Made by a program: the position numbers and the translations under genes
The notes under the pieces: generated by a model
What the model saw: the letters and a program-made list of their open reading frames with translations, nothing else
Databases searched by the model: none
Told to the model about the DNA's origin: nothing
Shown here: positions 23,597 to 34,490 of the stretch, piece by piece
Numbering within the stretch: position 1 is the first letter of the stretch
Layout of the letters: the number at the start of each line of letters is the position of its first letter
Assembly (NCBI RefSeq): GCF_036898095.1
Contig: NC_090746.1
Location: 111,975,339-112,039,338, forward strand
Direction of reading: 5' to 3'
DNA: 64,000 nucleotides
Source of the DNA: Palaemon carinicauda
Lineage: Eukaryota; Arthropoda; Malacostraca; Decapoda; Palaemonidae

Positions 23597-24240
23597 CTCT
23601 AGGAGACGGGGAGAAGTAATCCTCAGCGGCATCCCTGAGTTGATTGCCAAGACTCAAAATCCGACTGTGCTGTACCCTAGATGCAGCCCATTCCGGATAG
23701 AGGGGCTTCGTTCGGTAACCGAAAACCCTTCAACTGGGGTTCTACCCAGTGAGACCTTAAAAGAACGACACCAGCTCGTCCGTGTGTGTCGGCACTGTGG
23801 ACCAGCACGGGGAAGGTCAAGAGAAGGATCACAAGGATTTCCTTCTCCTCTGGGATCAGAAGGCTATTGAGTCTGCTCTCCATCTAGACCCTCCTCCGTC
23901 CTAGGACCCAGAGCTTTGAATGTCAGTGGCGTTGCTACATCTCTGGCGTTCAAGAAACTACTCTGTTGTGCAGATACTTTAAGTGGGCTTGTGGAAGCGT
24001 CAATCGACCACGACCCATTACGTGCAAAGATGTAACCCACAGGAACATGGAGACCTTTTCCATCGGTCCTGTGGTGGTCGCACAACAAATGGTCTAAACA
24101 CTTCAGGGTCCTTGATGGACAAGAAGCAGAGGGTTGAGAGACGAGGTTACCCGGGTTAGTCTGGGGTGAATGAGTAAGAATGACTGGCTCCTTCCTTCCT
24201 TTCACCTTCTTCCCTCTGGGGAAAACAGCTCCACAAGCCT
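23597..24240 (+). pseudogene. C-terminal part of DIRS family 2 tyrosine recombinase (relic)
   Basis: Continues the recombinase broken by the LINE. Near 23915-23960 the translation ALNVSGVATSLAFKK aligns with THEVRAVATSVAFKQ of copy A; the catalytic His and Arg positions are lost. No YW...FY block is clear afterwards. Sequence here matches 9950-10600, the other relic of this family. Confidence 0.55.
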
Positions 24241-24618
24241 CAGCGTAGCTGACCTCCCCTCGCTGCAGGTAAGGCTCATTTCCCTTGTGCCTCCTAAGTA
24301 TAGAATAATACTTTGTTGTGCCTCCTAAGTATAGAATAATACTTTATGTCCCCAATACCTTTTTGAGGGAGGGTATTGGGTAAGTCTTAAGAACATAGGT
24401 TTTGTACTAGAGTTCCCATGTTAAAGAGAAGCCACATTGTTAGTTCCACTCACACACAAGCTTCTGCAGACCGCTATCAGTGCATCACCTCATATTGGCA
24501 CTTTATTTTAGCGAGGGTAGGGTTCCTTCTACTATCGATCACAGATCAAAATAGAGAGGACCCCGGGTCATGACCAAGGCCAGTTGGTGAGGACTTCCTC
24601 CCTCCTAAGAGTAAGTCA

Positions 24619-24720
24619 CCCCTATAAATAGTGGAGGGTTTGTATTTACTCCGGAACAAATAACAAATTTGGAAGTAATTTGTATTTTTCCTAGTATACA
24701 AACCTGGAGCAATTTATACA
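24619..24720. repeat. Internal complementary region, DIRS family 2
   Basis: 24619-24663 is an imperfect reverse complement of the left end (14432 onward: TTGTTCCGG.GTAAATACAAA). 24664-24720 is an imperfect reverse complement of the right end (about 24905-24961: CCAGGTTTGTATACTAGG.AAA). This is the same arrangement as in copies A, B and C, in an unrelated sequence. Confidence 0.75.
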
Positions 24721-24750
24721 AATTGGCCCGCCACCTTGTCCCCCCAAGAA

Positions 24751-24961
24751 GTCCTGCCATAAAGCAAAGTGGTTACTCAGCCGAGAGGTATAAGTGAGCG
24801 GGGTAGCCAGTCTACCCCACCCCCCACCCGTTAACTAGCAGATGGGGTAGTTATCCCTCACTAAAATTATCATGGCTCATCTTTCTGCTACGCCAAAAAT
24901 ATACCCCTATAAATAGCTCCAGGTTTGTATACTAGGAAAAGTACAAATTACTTCCAAATTT
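24751..24961 (-). repeat. Right inverted terminal repeat, DIRS family 2
   Basis: Inverted counterpart of 14432-14638. It ends CTTCCAAATTT at about 24961, followed by a T-rich intron flank. A 31-bp tandem duplication (TTGTGCCTCCTAAG..., units at 24285 and 24316) lies in the 3' region before the complementary region. Confidence 0.75.
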
Positions 24962-27960
24962 TTTTATTTTTATGCATTGGTACACAGGTAATAATCATGT
25001 TGCTGAAAGCATCTAAAATCCTTTTCTCTTCACCTTTCGGCAAATAAAATGTTGTGAGAATTTTATATAAGTATTCAATTATATATTCAGTTTCCATCAC
25101 TTACTTTTTAGAATTTTGCTGTTTTCATGTTACCTTTACTTTTCAAATATTTAATTTCATTATGATATACAGTATAGTATTGTCTTTAACAATACAATAA
25201 GTGTTGACAGTGTGTCGGTATAATGTTATGTTTCAGTGCTTTATGTTACTCCATGTAGTAGGAAGATCACTGCAAAAACAGTTTGCATGAATGTTTTAAA
25301 AAGAACTTCACCATCAGAAGTGTTAGGAAATTGGTCTGCTGTCTATAGATAGTTAATACTGGTTTTTAGACCTCTTAATGAAGATGAGGTTTTATCCTGG
25401 TTATCTTACAGTTGAATTTATTGAAAAAGTTTTCGTTATTTTACATATTGGATTTCTCAAAAGTGTAATGTTTAAAGATCATCATTCCTATAAGTGACTT
25501 CATGGAATTGTATTTTAGTGTTAAATTCACATTTTAAAGACCAGTTGATATTAATGCAACCAGCCTCTACATCTGTTTAATGAGAAAATAGTGATAATTA
25601 TCAAGGAAAATTATCGGCTGTTTTGTTGCGGGTGAATTGAAACTTTTTGCGAAATATTTGGTTAGTGAGTTTGTACTTCTAAGATAATATCCAACAGAAG
25701 GAATGAGTTACATATGCCTTCAATCAAGCTCTAATGTTTATATCTGAAGTACTTTTTCAATATTTCATGGGTTGACATGTTTGATATTTTCCCTTTTCCC
25801 TGGAAAGGATAAAAGTAGAAGTTTTTGTAGACATACTGTAATTTTTACACTGTACTTTGCACTGCGATTGACTTTTTAAAAAATAATCCTTAACTTTCAT
25901 ATATTTTATTTTGGCATGTTTTAAGATTATTGTCATCATCCCTCTTAATCTTTCCTGACAGTAAAGATAATTATAATTTTCGGGGAGTTACAAATTATAT
26001 AATTTTACTTTACTATCCTGAACATTTCAGAAAGCAATTTGCAATGATATTTTTAGTGTTAGGAGTTCATTAGCAATCTTTTTTAATGATTTATGGGATT
26101 ATGAGTTTTGTTGGAACACTCAGCATATATTTCAGGTAGAATGTAAGCATTTGAATTGGCAGCTACACGTTATCTTTGTACTGTATTAATGTTAACCTTT
26201 ACATGCATGCTTTTACTGAGTAAAAAAGGATTGTTATATACCTGCCCTTTTGCATATACTGTATAGGCTGTAGTATTCAGTGGCATTTGTCCTTCAAGAT
26301 CTATTTAGATTGGTCAGGATTTAGAGTAGATATGGCAATCTTTTATACTCAGATTCCATTGGATCAAAAGTTTTTTTTTTTGGGGTGACATTGTCTAGGA
26401 TTGTAGTCAAACCTTACCCTCTGTGACTTTGCTTGAACTGTCTTCTACCCTCAGGTGATGGATCCCCCTCTCGATCGCCATACAATAGTCTTCACACCTT
26501 GGCAGCAGGTTCTTTTTTTTCTCACTTTTCCTATTTCTATGATTTCTTACTTCGACCTCTTGCATTAGGGTAGTTGAATAACTGTGAGGATTCTTTGTAG
26601 TGAACATCAGGGCTTGAAACATACTTATAGTGAAAGTTATGCATTACGAGTGTTTTTATCCTGAGGTGATTGCTATACTGTATAATTAATATATCTCGGA
26701 GCGAACCTAAAAATATCTTAGTGACTAAATCTGTTAAAAAAGCAACAAAAACAGACATTGAAACTTTTGTTACGGATATTGTATTACTGCAATAGAATAC
26801 AGTTTGCTTTTTTTAGTTTGCTTGGATCATTTCTTTTTTAGTGATATTTTCTAGAACTAGAATGGCCTTGAGGCCCAAGGAATGATATCAGTTAAACTTT
26901 TCTGATGTATATGCACCCTAATATATTTTAATCCCTTGTGGCTCTATTTGTATAAAGTTCTCACATTTTTCTTGCCATAAACTGATTTTAAAAGTTACCC
27001 TCCAGCTAAAATTAGTGCAATCTATAATAATTTTTCTTACTAATTATAAGTACAGTACAGTATATGGGAATTTTAAGAATATAATTAAAGTTATTTTTGC
27101 ATCAGTACTATAACAAGATAATAGTATTTATAAGTACTGTATAAATAAACATTGTGTACTCTCAGAACTGTAATAAATGTTTGTTGACACAGGTATTGAA
27201 GAGAGTAATAATTTCAGTAATTCTGAAACATTTGCTTTAAAAAAAATTTTATGGTGTGCATTTACAGGCAGATTTCTAATCCATATAGATTAATACAACA
27301 GATGTAGAACACAATGTCAGCACAGTGAAAGCATGATGTTTCAGTAATGGCAACTGCATGAAGTAAAAGATTACAATTTTCTCATTAACAACTTGGTTTA
27401 ACTCTGTTGTTGTATGAACAGATTTTAGATTATACTTGAAAGAACAGCTGAAACTATTCATAGCTTGTAGCTGATTGGCATGTCAAGTGCATCATTTTAC
27501 ATTTTACTTAATGGCGATATTTTAATTTCTCAAATGAAGGAGGAATTATGAGACCACAGATTGCCCAGGAATTGTCATAAGACTTGAAATTCACGAAAAG
27601 ATATAAACCTATTTTGAGCCGTGCATATTTGTTCCGACAAATGTACAAAGTCTCGTCCCTTGATAAGAGCATGATTTCATCAAAGCTGGAACTTTTCTGT
27701 TAGAATTTTTAATGAGGTGTGAGTAGTTACTACACACATGATCGTCTTATACTACATCCCCACTCGTTAGGACACCAAGAGCTAGATGCCACAGATTTGG
27801 AGATCATCATAGGCCTAAAACAGAATGACTAACCTTTACAAAACTACGATAAAGCTCACTTGTCACTTCAGTGATCACTTCAGTTTGAGCGATTCAAACG
27901 CAAAGAGTTGCTCAACTCAAAGACTTGTGTATCTAGTCTGGGTATCGCCTCCAAGGCCAG
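24962..27960. other. AT-rich intron, no recognised gene
   Basis: Only short chance frames. I see no transposase, RT or RNA gene signals. Confidence 0.5.
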
Positions 27961-28088
27961 CTCAGACCAGGGTAGCTCAAGGGCAGGCCTCGAACCGTGG
28001 GGGGGGGGGGGGGGTTAGCAAAGCCTCAGACCAGGGTAGCTCAAGAGCAGTCCTCAAACCTAGTGGGGGGGGGGGGGGTTAGCAAAGT
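27961..28088. repeat. 64-bp tandem duplication with G-runs
   Basis: Two units starting CTCAGACCAGGGTAGCTCAAG (27961 and 28025), each ending in a long G run followed by TTAGCAAAG. The G runs on this strand could form quadruplexes. Confidence 0.75.
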
Positions 28089-28185
28089 GCCGATCAAAGG
28101 GTAATTTCTTGCTCTTGGCTGGAAGTCTGGTTGCCTTTCCTTGGTCATGAAATTCTCTAATATGCAGGCAAGATGCAGAGAAAGA

Positions 28186-28342
<157 letters not shown>

Positions 28343-28344
28343 CT

Positions 28345-29094
28345 TACATTAACACTCGATACATGCGATTATGAAAACGGACACGTATACAAAATTTGTG
28401 CATATGAAACAAATTTTCCTCCCAAAGAATACATGCAAGTCTGTCTAATGTGGATCCCAAGGTCCCAATTTCACCTGGTTAAAAGTTTTAACTGCTGAGT
28501 TCTAGCTGTGCTGAAATCATACTCATATTAAAGGACTAAGGTTTGGAAAGATACAAATCACTTTTAAAATTTATGATTTCCTATACGCTGCTTCTCATGG
28601 GGCATAAGCCTTGTATATTTTTTCTACTTATTTATTTAGATTATGCAAGTCTTGAACTAATTGTGTTTTTAAAGATTAAAATGCAATGACAGTACAGTAA
28701 TAGCTATTAATTTGACTTATGGTTATAGTAGATTTATATTGTTTTAAGTGTTATCTCATAATTTGGTAGTAAATTGAATCTGTTTATTTTATGTCTGGTC
28801 TGACTTTGAAAGGTATTCACTGTGCAGTATATTTATATTTTATCTCGTAAAATAGATTACATGTATAGAATTTCATAGCCACTTTTTCATTAGTGATGAT
28901 CAAATTCTGTTCTTAAAATCTTCATTAGTGATGATCAAATTTTGTTCTTGGTAGAATTTAAATGAAAACAAGTAAGGGGCTTCTAGTGAAAAGAGGTGTT
29001 TGTTCTGATGGGTATCATTAACCTTGAACCCCTTTGTTGAAAGACACTGACATGTACCAAGGCCTGTTTCTGTGCAAGTTATAGTCTTGAGGTT
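28345..29094. other. AT-rich spacer
   Basis: No gene seen. A short tandem duplication containing CATTAGTGATGATCAAATT occurs near 28890-28950. Confidence 0.45.
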
Positions 29095-30660
29095 AAGACC
29101 ACACAATCCACGAAGAGTTCAAGGTGCGCCTTGAAACCTCCTGCCAAGGTTGATTAATGAGTCGGATGCATATCACATCAAAATGCTCTTTCCAAAATTC
29201 ACGCAGGGTGAGGCTTGTGATATTGGTGATTTTCAGCTTCTTGAAGTTGGAAATTGCTTGCTGGTCCATAGGCTGAAGGAGATGGGTGGTGTTAGGCGGA
29301 AGGTAGAGAACCTTGATGAGGAAATAATCTGCTAGGATGTTATCTTCGAGGCTTGGAAGGTGAGCAGGGGCATTGTCCAACACTTTCAGGCATTTCAGAG
29401 GGAGGCGCTTCTCTTCCAAAAAATTTTTCCCAGTCAGACCGAAACAGAGATTTACCCACTTGGTGAACAAGAGTCTCGTTACCCAGACTTTTGCATTAGC
29501 CCTCCACATCACCAGAAGCTTCTCTTTTAGCCCTTTGTGGCCCTCGAAGGCTCGAGGAGTGTCCGAGTAATACACCAGCAGGCGCTTCACCTTATAATCC
29601 CCACTGCAAGGGTAAGCCTGTCCTTCATGGGCTTATTCTCAGGTAGCTTCTTCTCTTCCTCTGAGAAGTATGTCCGATGAGGTATTTTCTTCCAAAAAAG
29701 CCTGGTATTGTCACAGTTGAAGACTTGCTGGGGACTGTAGCCTTCTTGGAGTGTCAACTCGTCAAACCTCTTAACAAAGACTGCATTCATGCCACAACAC
29801 CAAATGAATGCCAGGCCATCTTGAATTTTTCAAACCACCCCCGTGAAGCCTTGAAATCTTGGGGCGGCTGCTTTGATGTCCCTTCTCCTACGTCGTCTTT
29901 GGCCTGAGCACTCAAGAGATTGCTGAAAATTATGCTGGCCTTCTGGCAGATTGTTGTCTTGGTAATCATGTCTCCAGCGATTTCCTTGTCCTTAATCCAA
30001 AGGAGAAGCAGTCTCTCCATCTAATGGATGTGGGATCTCTTGCTGGAGAAAACAGTCACGCCCTTAGAAGGTGTTGCTGCTTTGATGGTTTCCTTCTGTT
30101 TAAGGATGGTGTCTATCGTCAACGGATTTCGGCCCTTCACCTTAGTGATCGTACTTAACCGCATGCCAGACTCATACTTCTTGATTATCTCAAGCTTCGC
30201 CTCCATAGAAAGCATCCTCTTCTTCTTTCCCTGCACATTAGCAACATTGTTTGGACCCGTGGCTAATAACGTACAAGTTTAATAATGCAACGTGATACAG
30301 TACGGTACAAAAGCAAAATCACCAACGCGAATTCAATGTGAACAATAGCTCTGCCGAAACAAAATGGTTGAGGAACACCCATACGTAGATGCAGTATGAG
30401 ATAGATGCTGACCAATAGAAGAGCAAAATCTCTTGGCGGTAACTAGCATCAGAGAAGGGAGATAACCATTTTTAGCGCAGGAGGTTGGTGGCAAGTTTAC
30501 AGTTTGGCAGCGCAAGAATTTTGAAATTACTCTTGTGGGCTGGCCGAATCTCGTACCGTATCTCGTTTTGTATCATAAAAATTTTTTCACAATATTAAGC
30601 GAAAAAATCTTTGCATCTCGTTTTGTATCATGAATTTTTCGTATGCAGAAACTCTCATAT
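29095..30660 (-). pseudogene. Tigger/pogo transposase relic 3
   Basis: Minus strand, N to C: AKLEIIKKYESGMRLSTI helix-turn-helix (30236-30021), FKASRGWFEKFK (30020-29787), QQVFNCDNTRLFWKK (29790-29587; the acidic pair after Asp is altered), then a 165-residue frame (29590-29093) with VLDNAPAHLPSLE and LLQPMDQQAISNFKK. Frames are broken between blocks, and the C-terminal end is cut at about 29095. The right side resembles the non-coding end of relic 2 (CCGTATCTCGTTTTGTATCAT), so relics 2 and 3 belong to one subfamily. Confidence 0.8.
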
Positions 30661-30740
30661 GGCTGAGGAACCTGTATCAAGCACCATAGAAACCCCATCA
30701 ACTATGCCATCTACACGTCTTCAACCTCGTATTGAAATTT

Positions 30741-31738
30741 CCCTAGTGGGTCGTTTCTTAGCATTATTATTAATTTTTTAAGTAATAGATCTCAAAGAGT
30801 TGTTGTTTATGGGCACCATAGTGATTATAGGAATGTGATATCCGGTGTTCTGTAGGGTAGTGTTCTTGGCCCATTAGTTTTCATACTATATACACATGAT
30901 ATGTGGTTTGGCCTAGAAAACGAGCTTGTTGCATATGCAGATGATGCTACTCTCTTTGCATCAATTCCATCCCCTGAATGTAGATCTGGGGTTGGTGAAT
31001 CCCTTAATAGAGATTTAGCTAGAATTAGTGCATGGTGCAAATTATGGGGTATGAAGTTGAATCCTAACAAAACTCAAAGTATGATTGTAAGTAGGTCAAG
31101 GACGGTGCTCCTCAACATCCGGATCCCAGTATTGATAATGTTTCTTTAAATTTGTATGACTCTTTCAAAATTTTAGGTGTGATTCTCGACAGCAAATTTA
31201 CTTTTGAGAAGCATATAATGTCTGTGTCTTTTTCAATTGCACAAAAAATAGGCTTATTGAGAAAGTCTTTCAAGATTTTCGGTGATCAATCTATTCTGAA
31301 GAAGTGTTTTAATTCTTTCATTCTACCTTGTTTTGAGTATTGTTCTCCTGTCTGGTCTTCAGCTGCTGATTCTCATCTTAATTTGTTGGACAAAAACTTA
31401 CGGTCTATTAAATTTCTTATTCCTGATCTAGATATTAATCTCTGGCACCATCGTTCAATTAGTTCATTATGCATGTTACATAAGATTTTTCATAACTGAC
31501 CATCCTTTACATTCAGATCTCCCTGGACAATTCTATCCTGTTCGTAATACTAGGCAGGCAGTTAATTCTAATAGCCAGGCCTTCTCCATCATGAGGCTCA
31601 ATACTACGCAGTACTCTAGAAGTTTTATTCCAGCTGTTACCAAGTTGTGGAATGATCTTCCTAATCGGGTAGTTGAATCAGTAGAACTTCAAAAGTTCAA
31701 AGTTGGAGCAAATGCTTTTTTGTTGACCAGGCGGACAT
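30741..31738 (+). pseudogene. CR1-like LINE reverse transcriptase, 3' part, broken
   Basis: Blocks in order: LSIIINFLSNRSQRVVV, ISGVL-stop-GSVLGPLVFILY (the stop, near 30851, replaces the Gln expected in this motif), ENELVAYADDATLFA (catalytic ADD), WGMKLNPNKTQSM, a frame change near 31110-31150, FKILGVILDSKFTFEKHI, and a C-terminal thumb-like region to LWNDLPNRVVES. Stops and shifts make it non-functional. Confidence 0.8.
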
Positions 31739-31751
31739 GAGTCTTTTTATA

Positions 31752-34256
31752 CAGTGATACCTCGGTACTCGACCATAATCCGTTCGAGATCCGTGTTCGA
31801 CCTCCGATTTGTTCGAGTACCGAATTTTTTTTCCCCATAAGAAATAATGGTATATATTCTATTCCGTTCCCAAGCACTCGAACAGGCCCAAAATATTAAT
31901 AAAACGTGTACCTAAACAACAATAATTATCTAAATGTGTATGAAATTGGTCAGAAAATCCTATAAAACAATTTTAAACCATTTACTGTACTAAAATAAAA
32001 CAATTTTAAACCATTTTCTGTACTGTAGTGAACATACCTTTGAGCAGCGGTTCGATGGCATACAGGGATGGATGTGGAGAGGATGGAAGGGGGAGGTTAC
32101 TGCTTGGAAGGAGAGTCCCCTTCCATGATGTGGCGGGGTAGTTCTCCTTCAGGAGTTGTTTCTCTCTCCAATGAAAGGGTGGGCAGATCTATTTCAGGGG
32201 TTTCTTCTCTTCTTTGTCTCTTCTTTGGAGGAGAAACAGGCTTTGATGTAGCAGCTTTCTTTTCTTTTGTGAAAAACTGGTCTATTGTTAATTGTTTCTT
32301 CCTCCTCTGCAGTATTCTTCGAAAATGATACATGACACTATCATTAAACATATGCACTGCCCGGTTTGCTACTGCAATTTCTGGGTGGTATTTTTCAGCA
32401 AAAGCCTGCACATCTGCCCACTTGGAACAAATTTCATTGATGAGAGAACTTGGAACATCCTCCCTTACCTCATCCTCTTCTGAAGATTCCTGCTCCACAA
32501 TCAGATCCTGCTGCTGTTGTTGTTGCAGGTGCAACAATTCCTCCACAGTCAACTCGGTAGAATGGCTTTCTACAAGCTCATCAATATCATCCTTGTCGAC
32601 CTCAAGCCCCAAACTCCTGCCCATGACAACAATTTCCTCAACGACATCAGTGTCATCAGAAATTACAGGGGTAGCAGTGCTTGGACCCGCCTCTGGTTGG
32701 AAACCTTCAAACTCCCTCTCTGTGACACATGATGGCCACAGCTTACGCCAGGCAGAGTTCAATGTCCTATAGGTCACACCTCGCCAAGCTTGGTCAATCA
32801 TGTTAACAGAGTTGAGGATGCTGAAGTGTTCCTTCCAGAATTCCTTTAGGGTCAACTTCGTGTCACTGGTCACTTCAAAACACTTTCTGAAAAGGGCCTT
32901 GGTATAGAGTTTTTTGAAGTTTGAAATGACCTGTTGGTCCATGGGCTGGAGTATGGGAGTAGTATTGGGGGGCAAGAATTTGATTTTGATAAAGCTGTAT
33001 TCTTCTTTCAAGTCATCCTCGAGACCTGGAGGATGTGCAGGAGCATTGTCCATAACCAGAAGACATTTCATTGGCAAGCTCTTTTCAATGAGGTAAGCCT
33101 TAACCTGGGGGGCAAACACTTCGTTTATCCACTCAGTAAAGAATTGTCTTGTGACCCAAGATTTAGTGTTCGAGCGCCACATAACTGGTAGTGCACTTTT
33201 ACAAATATTATTTCGTTTGAACACCCGGGGGTTGTCCGAGTGGTACACTAACAAGGGTTTGATCTTGCAATCGCCACTTGCATTTGCACACAGCAACAAT
33301 GTTAGCCTATCTTTCATTGGCTTGTGACCTGGCATCTTCGTCTCGTCCTTGGTAATGTACGTATTGGCTGGCATTTTCTTCCAAAATAACCCAGTCTCAT
33401 CACAATTAAAGACTTGTTGTGCGATCAAATTTTGTTCATTTATGTACCGATCGAATTCCCCCACGTATTTATCGGCTGCAATTTGATCCGAACTAGCTGC
33501 CTCCCCATGCCTAGTAACACGATGAATACCTGTTCTATTACGAAACTTTTCAAACCAACCCCTGCTCGCTTTAAATGTAAATGAATCACTTTCACTGGTA
33601 CTCGGACTTTTCTTCACTAATTCTTCATAGATATGCAACGCTTTTTCACAAATGAACGCTTCACTAACACTTTCCCCGGCCAACTGTTTTTCTTTAATAA
33701 ATATTAAAAGCAACTTTTCCATCTCCTCAATCACTTGTGGCCTTTGCTTAGTTACCGCCGTAACTCCCGTTGCAACATTCGCCTTCTTAATCATTTCTTT
33801 ATGCTTTAAAAACGTAGAAATGGTCGACTTCGCCATTCCGTATTCTACCGCTAAATCGGACACTCGTACACCATTCTCATATTTCGCTATAATTTCCTTC
33901 TTCAACTCGATCGTTGTTCGCACTGTTTTCCTCTTCTCCTTCCCCTTAACACTCATTACTTTCTTGGGACTCATTATGAAAGCTAAAAAAGCAATTAAAA
34001 GCACTGAAAATCACTAAATCACAACGAATGCTGATCGCGCGTTGTCTGAGTGACGCTCTCGAGAGAACTGATGCTTCCCGAACAAGCGAGAGTGGCCGAG
34101 ATGGCGCGATCATCACAAAGCCCATGCGGTCGTCACGTGTTCGGCTGGTCGAGTACCGAATTTTTGGTCGAGCACCGCAGCAAAAATTTCTCGAAAATTT
34201 TGGTCGAACTCCGAATTGTTCGAGTATAGAGTCGTTCGACTACCGAGGTATCACTG
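31752..34256 (-). mobile_element. Apparently complete Tigger/pogo DNA transposon
   Basis: 2505 bp, bounded by inverted repeats: the left end reads CAGTGATACCTCGGTA and the right end is its complement (about 21 bp with one mismatch). A TA target duplication is at 31750-31751 and 34257-34258. Further inside, both ends carry GTTCGAGTACCGAA-type subterminal repeats. It contains one uninterrupted transposase gene on the minus strand. Intact ORF and matching TIRs point to a recent insertion. Confidence 0.9.
32097..34004 (-). CDS. Tigger/pogo-type DDD transposase
   Basis: Cut-and-paste transposase of the Tc1/mariner superfamily. The ORF gives 635 residues from 34004; a second ATG at 33974 (MSPKKV) gives 625 and is the likelier start by family resemblance. 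An N-terminal CENP-B/psq-like helix-turn-helix lies around residues 30-75 (LKKEIIAKYENGVRVSDLA). A second DNA-binding part includes FKASRGWFEKFRNR (about 144-157). The catalytic core has Asp202 (FNCDETGLFWKK), Asp319 (VMDNAPAHPP) and Asp356 (LQPMDQQVI). There are a Gln-rich stretch, an acidic stretch and a basic C-terminal tail (PPKKRQRR) suitable as a nuclear signal. No internal stop or missing catalytic residue was seen, so it may be active. The three relics at 10.8, 11.9 and 29.1 kb are older relatives. Confidence 0.9.
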   Translation of the reverse strand: MLLIAFLAFIMSPKKVMSVKGKEKRKTVRTTIELKKEIIAKYENGVRVSDLAVEYGMAKSTISTFLKHKEMIKKANVATGVTAVTKQRPQVIEEMEKLLLIFIKEKQLAGESVSEAFICEKALHIYEELVKKSPSTSESDSFTFKASRGWFEKFRNRTGIHRVTRHGEAASSDQIAADKYVGEFDRYINEQNLIAQQVFNCDETGLFWKKMPANTYITKDETKMPGHKPMKDRLTLLLCANASGDCKIKPLLVYHSDNPRVFKRNNICKSALPVMWRSNTKSWVTRQFFTEWINEVFAPQVKAYLIEKSLPMKCLLVMDNAPAHPPGLEDDLKEEYSFIKIKFLPPNTTPILQPMDQQVISNFKKLYTKALFRKCFEVTSDTKLTLKEFWKEHFSILNSVNMIDQAWRGVTYRTLNSAWRKLWPSCVTEREFEGFQPEAGPSTATPVISDDTDVVEEIVVMGRSLGLEVDKDDIDELVESHSTELTVEELLHLQQQQQQDLIVEQESSEEDEVREDVPSSLINEICSKWADVQAFAEKYHPEIAVANRAVHMFNDSVMYHFRRILQRRKKQLTIDQFFTKEKKAATSKPVSPPKKRQRREETPEIDLPTLSLERETTPEGELPRHIMEGDSPSKQ

Positions 34257-34490
34257 TAGTTTATTTATGACATATTTGTTTTTGATGTTGTTAATAGTTT
34301 ATATGTGACATGTCTGTTTTGACGTTACTTTTATAGAATGATTTATTGTTAATTTGTTCTCTTCATTTATTTATTTCCTTATTTTCTTTCCTCACTGGGC
34401 TATTTTTCCCTGTTGAAGCCCCTGGGCTTATAGCATCTTGCTTTTCCAACTAGGGTTGTAGCTTGGATAGTAATAATAATAATAATAATA

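Larger units (their letters stand above)
14432..24961 (+). mobile_element. Large decayed DIRS-like retrotransposon, family 2, with nested LINE
   Basis: The left terminus (14432-14638) and right terminus (24751-24961) are inverted repeats. An internal complementary region at 24619-24720 contains the reverse complement of both ends. Between them are a Ser-rich repeat region, an unresolved middle, and relics of the RNase H tail and tyrosine recombinase. A minus-strand LINE (20886-23596) interrupts the recombinase. Without the LINE and one target duplication the element is about 7.8 kb. No intact ORF survives. The relic at 9660-10780 is another copy of the same family. Confidence 0.75.
30735..34490 (+). 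mobile_element. CR1-like LINE fragment split by a Tigger insertion
   Basis: The RT fragment lies at about 30741-31738. The 3' untranslated part resumes after the Tigger at 34257 and ends in (TAA)n at about 34471-34490. The tail stretch (CTGGGCTATTTTTCCCTGTTGAAGCCCCTGGG) is one I associate with decapod LINE tails; that association is from memory. The element is 5'-truncated. The nested order shows that the LINE is older than the Tigger. Confidence 0.75.

Noticed and set aside
14432..24961. CRISPR-like array from regularly spaced repeats at 15.4-15.8 kb
   Set aside because: Units are contiguous tandem repeats without unique spacers, inside a eukaryotic retrotransposon.
28961..29095. Continuation of Tigger relic 3 below 29095
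   Set aside because: Similarity to transposase ends at about 29095; the sequence beyond does not match the C-terminal part of the other copies.
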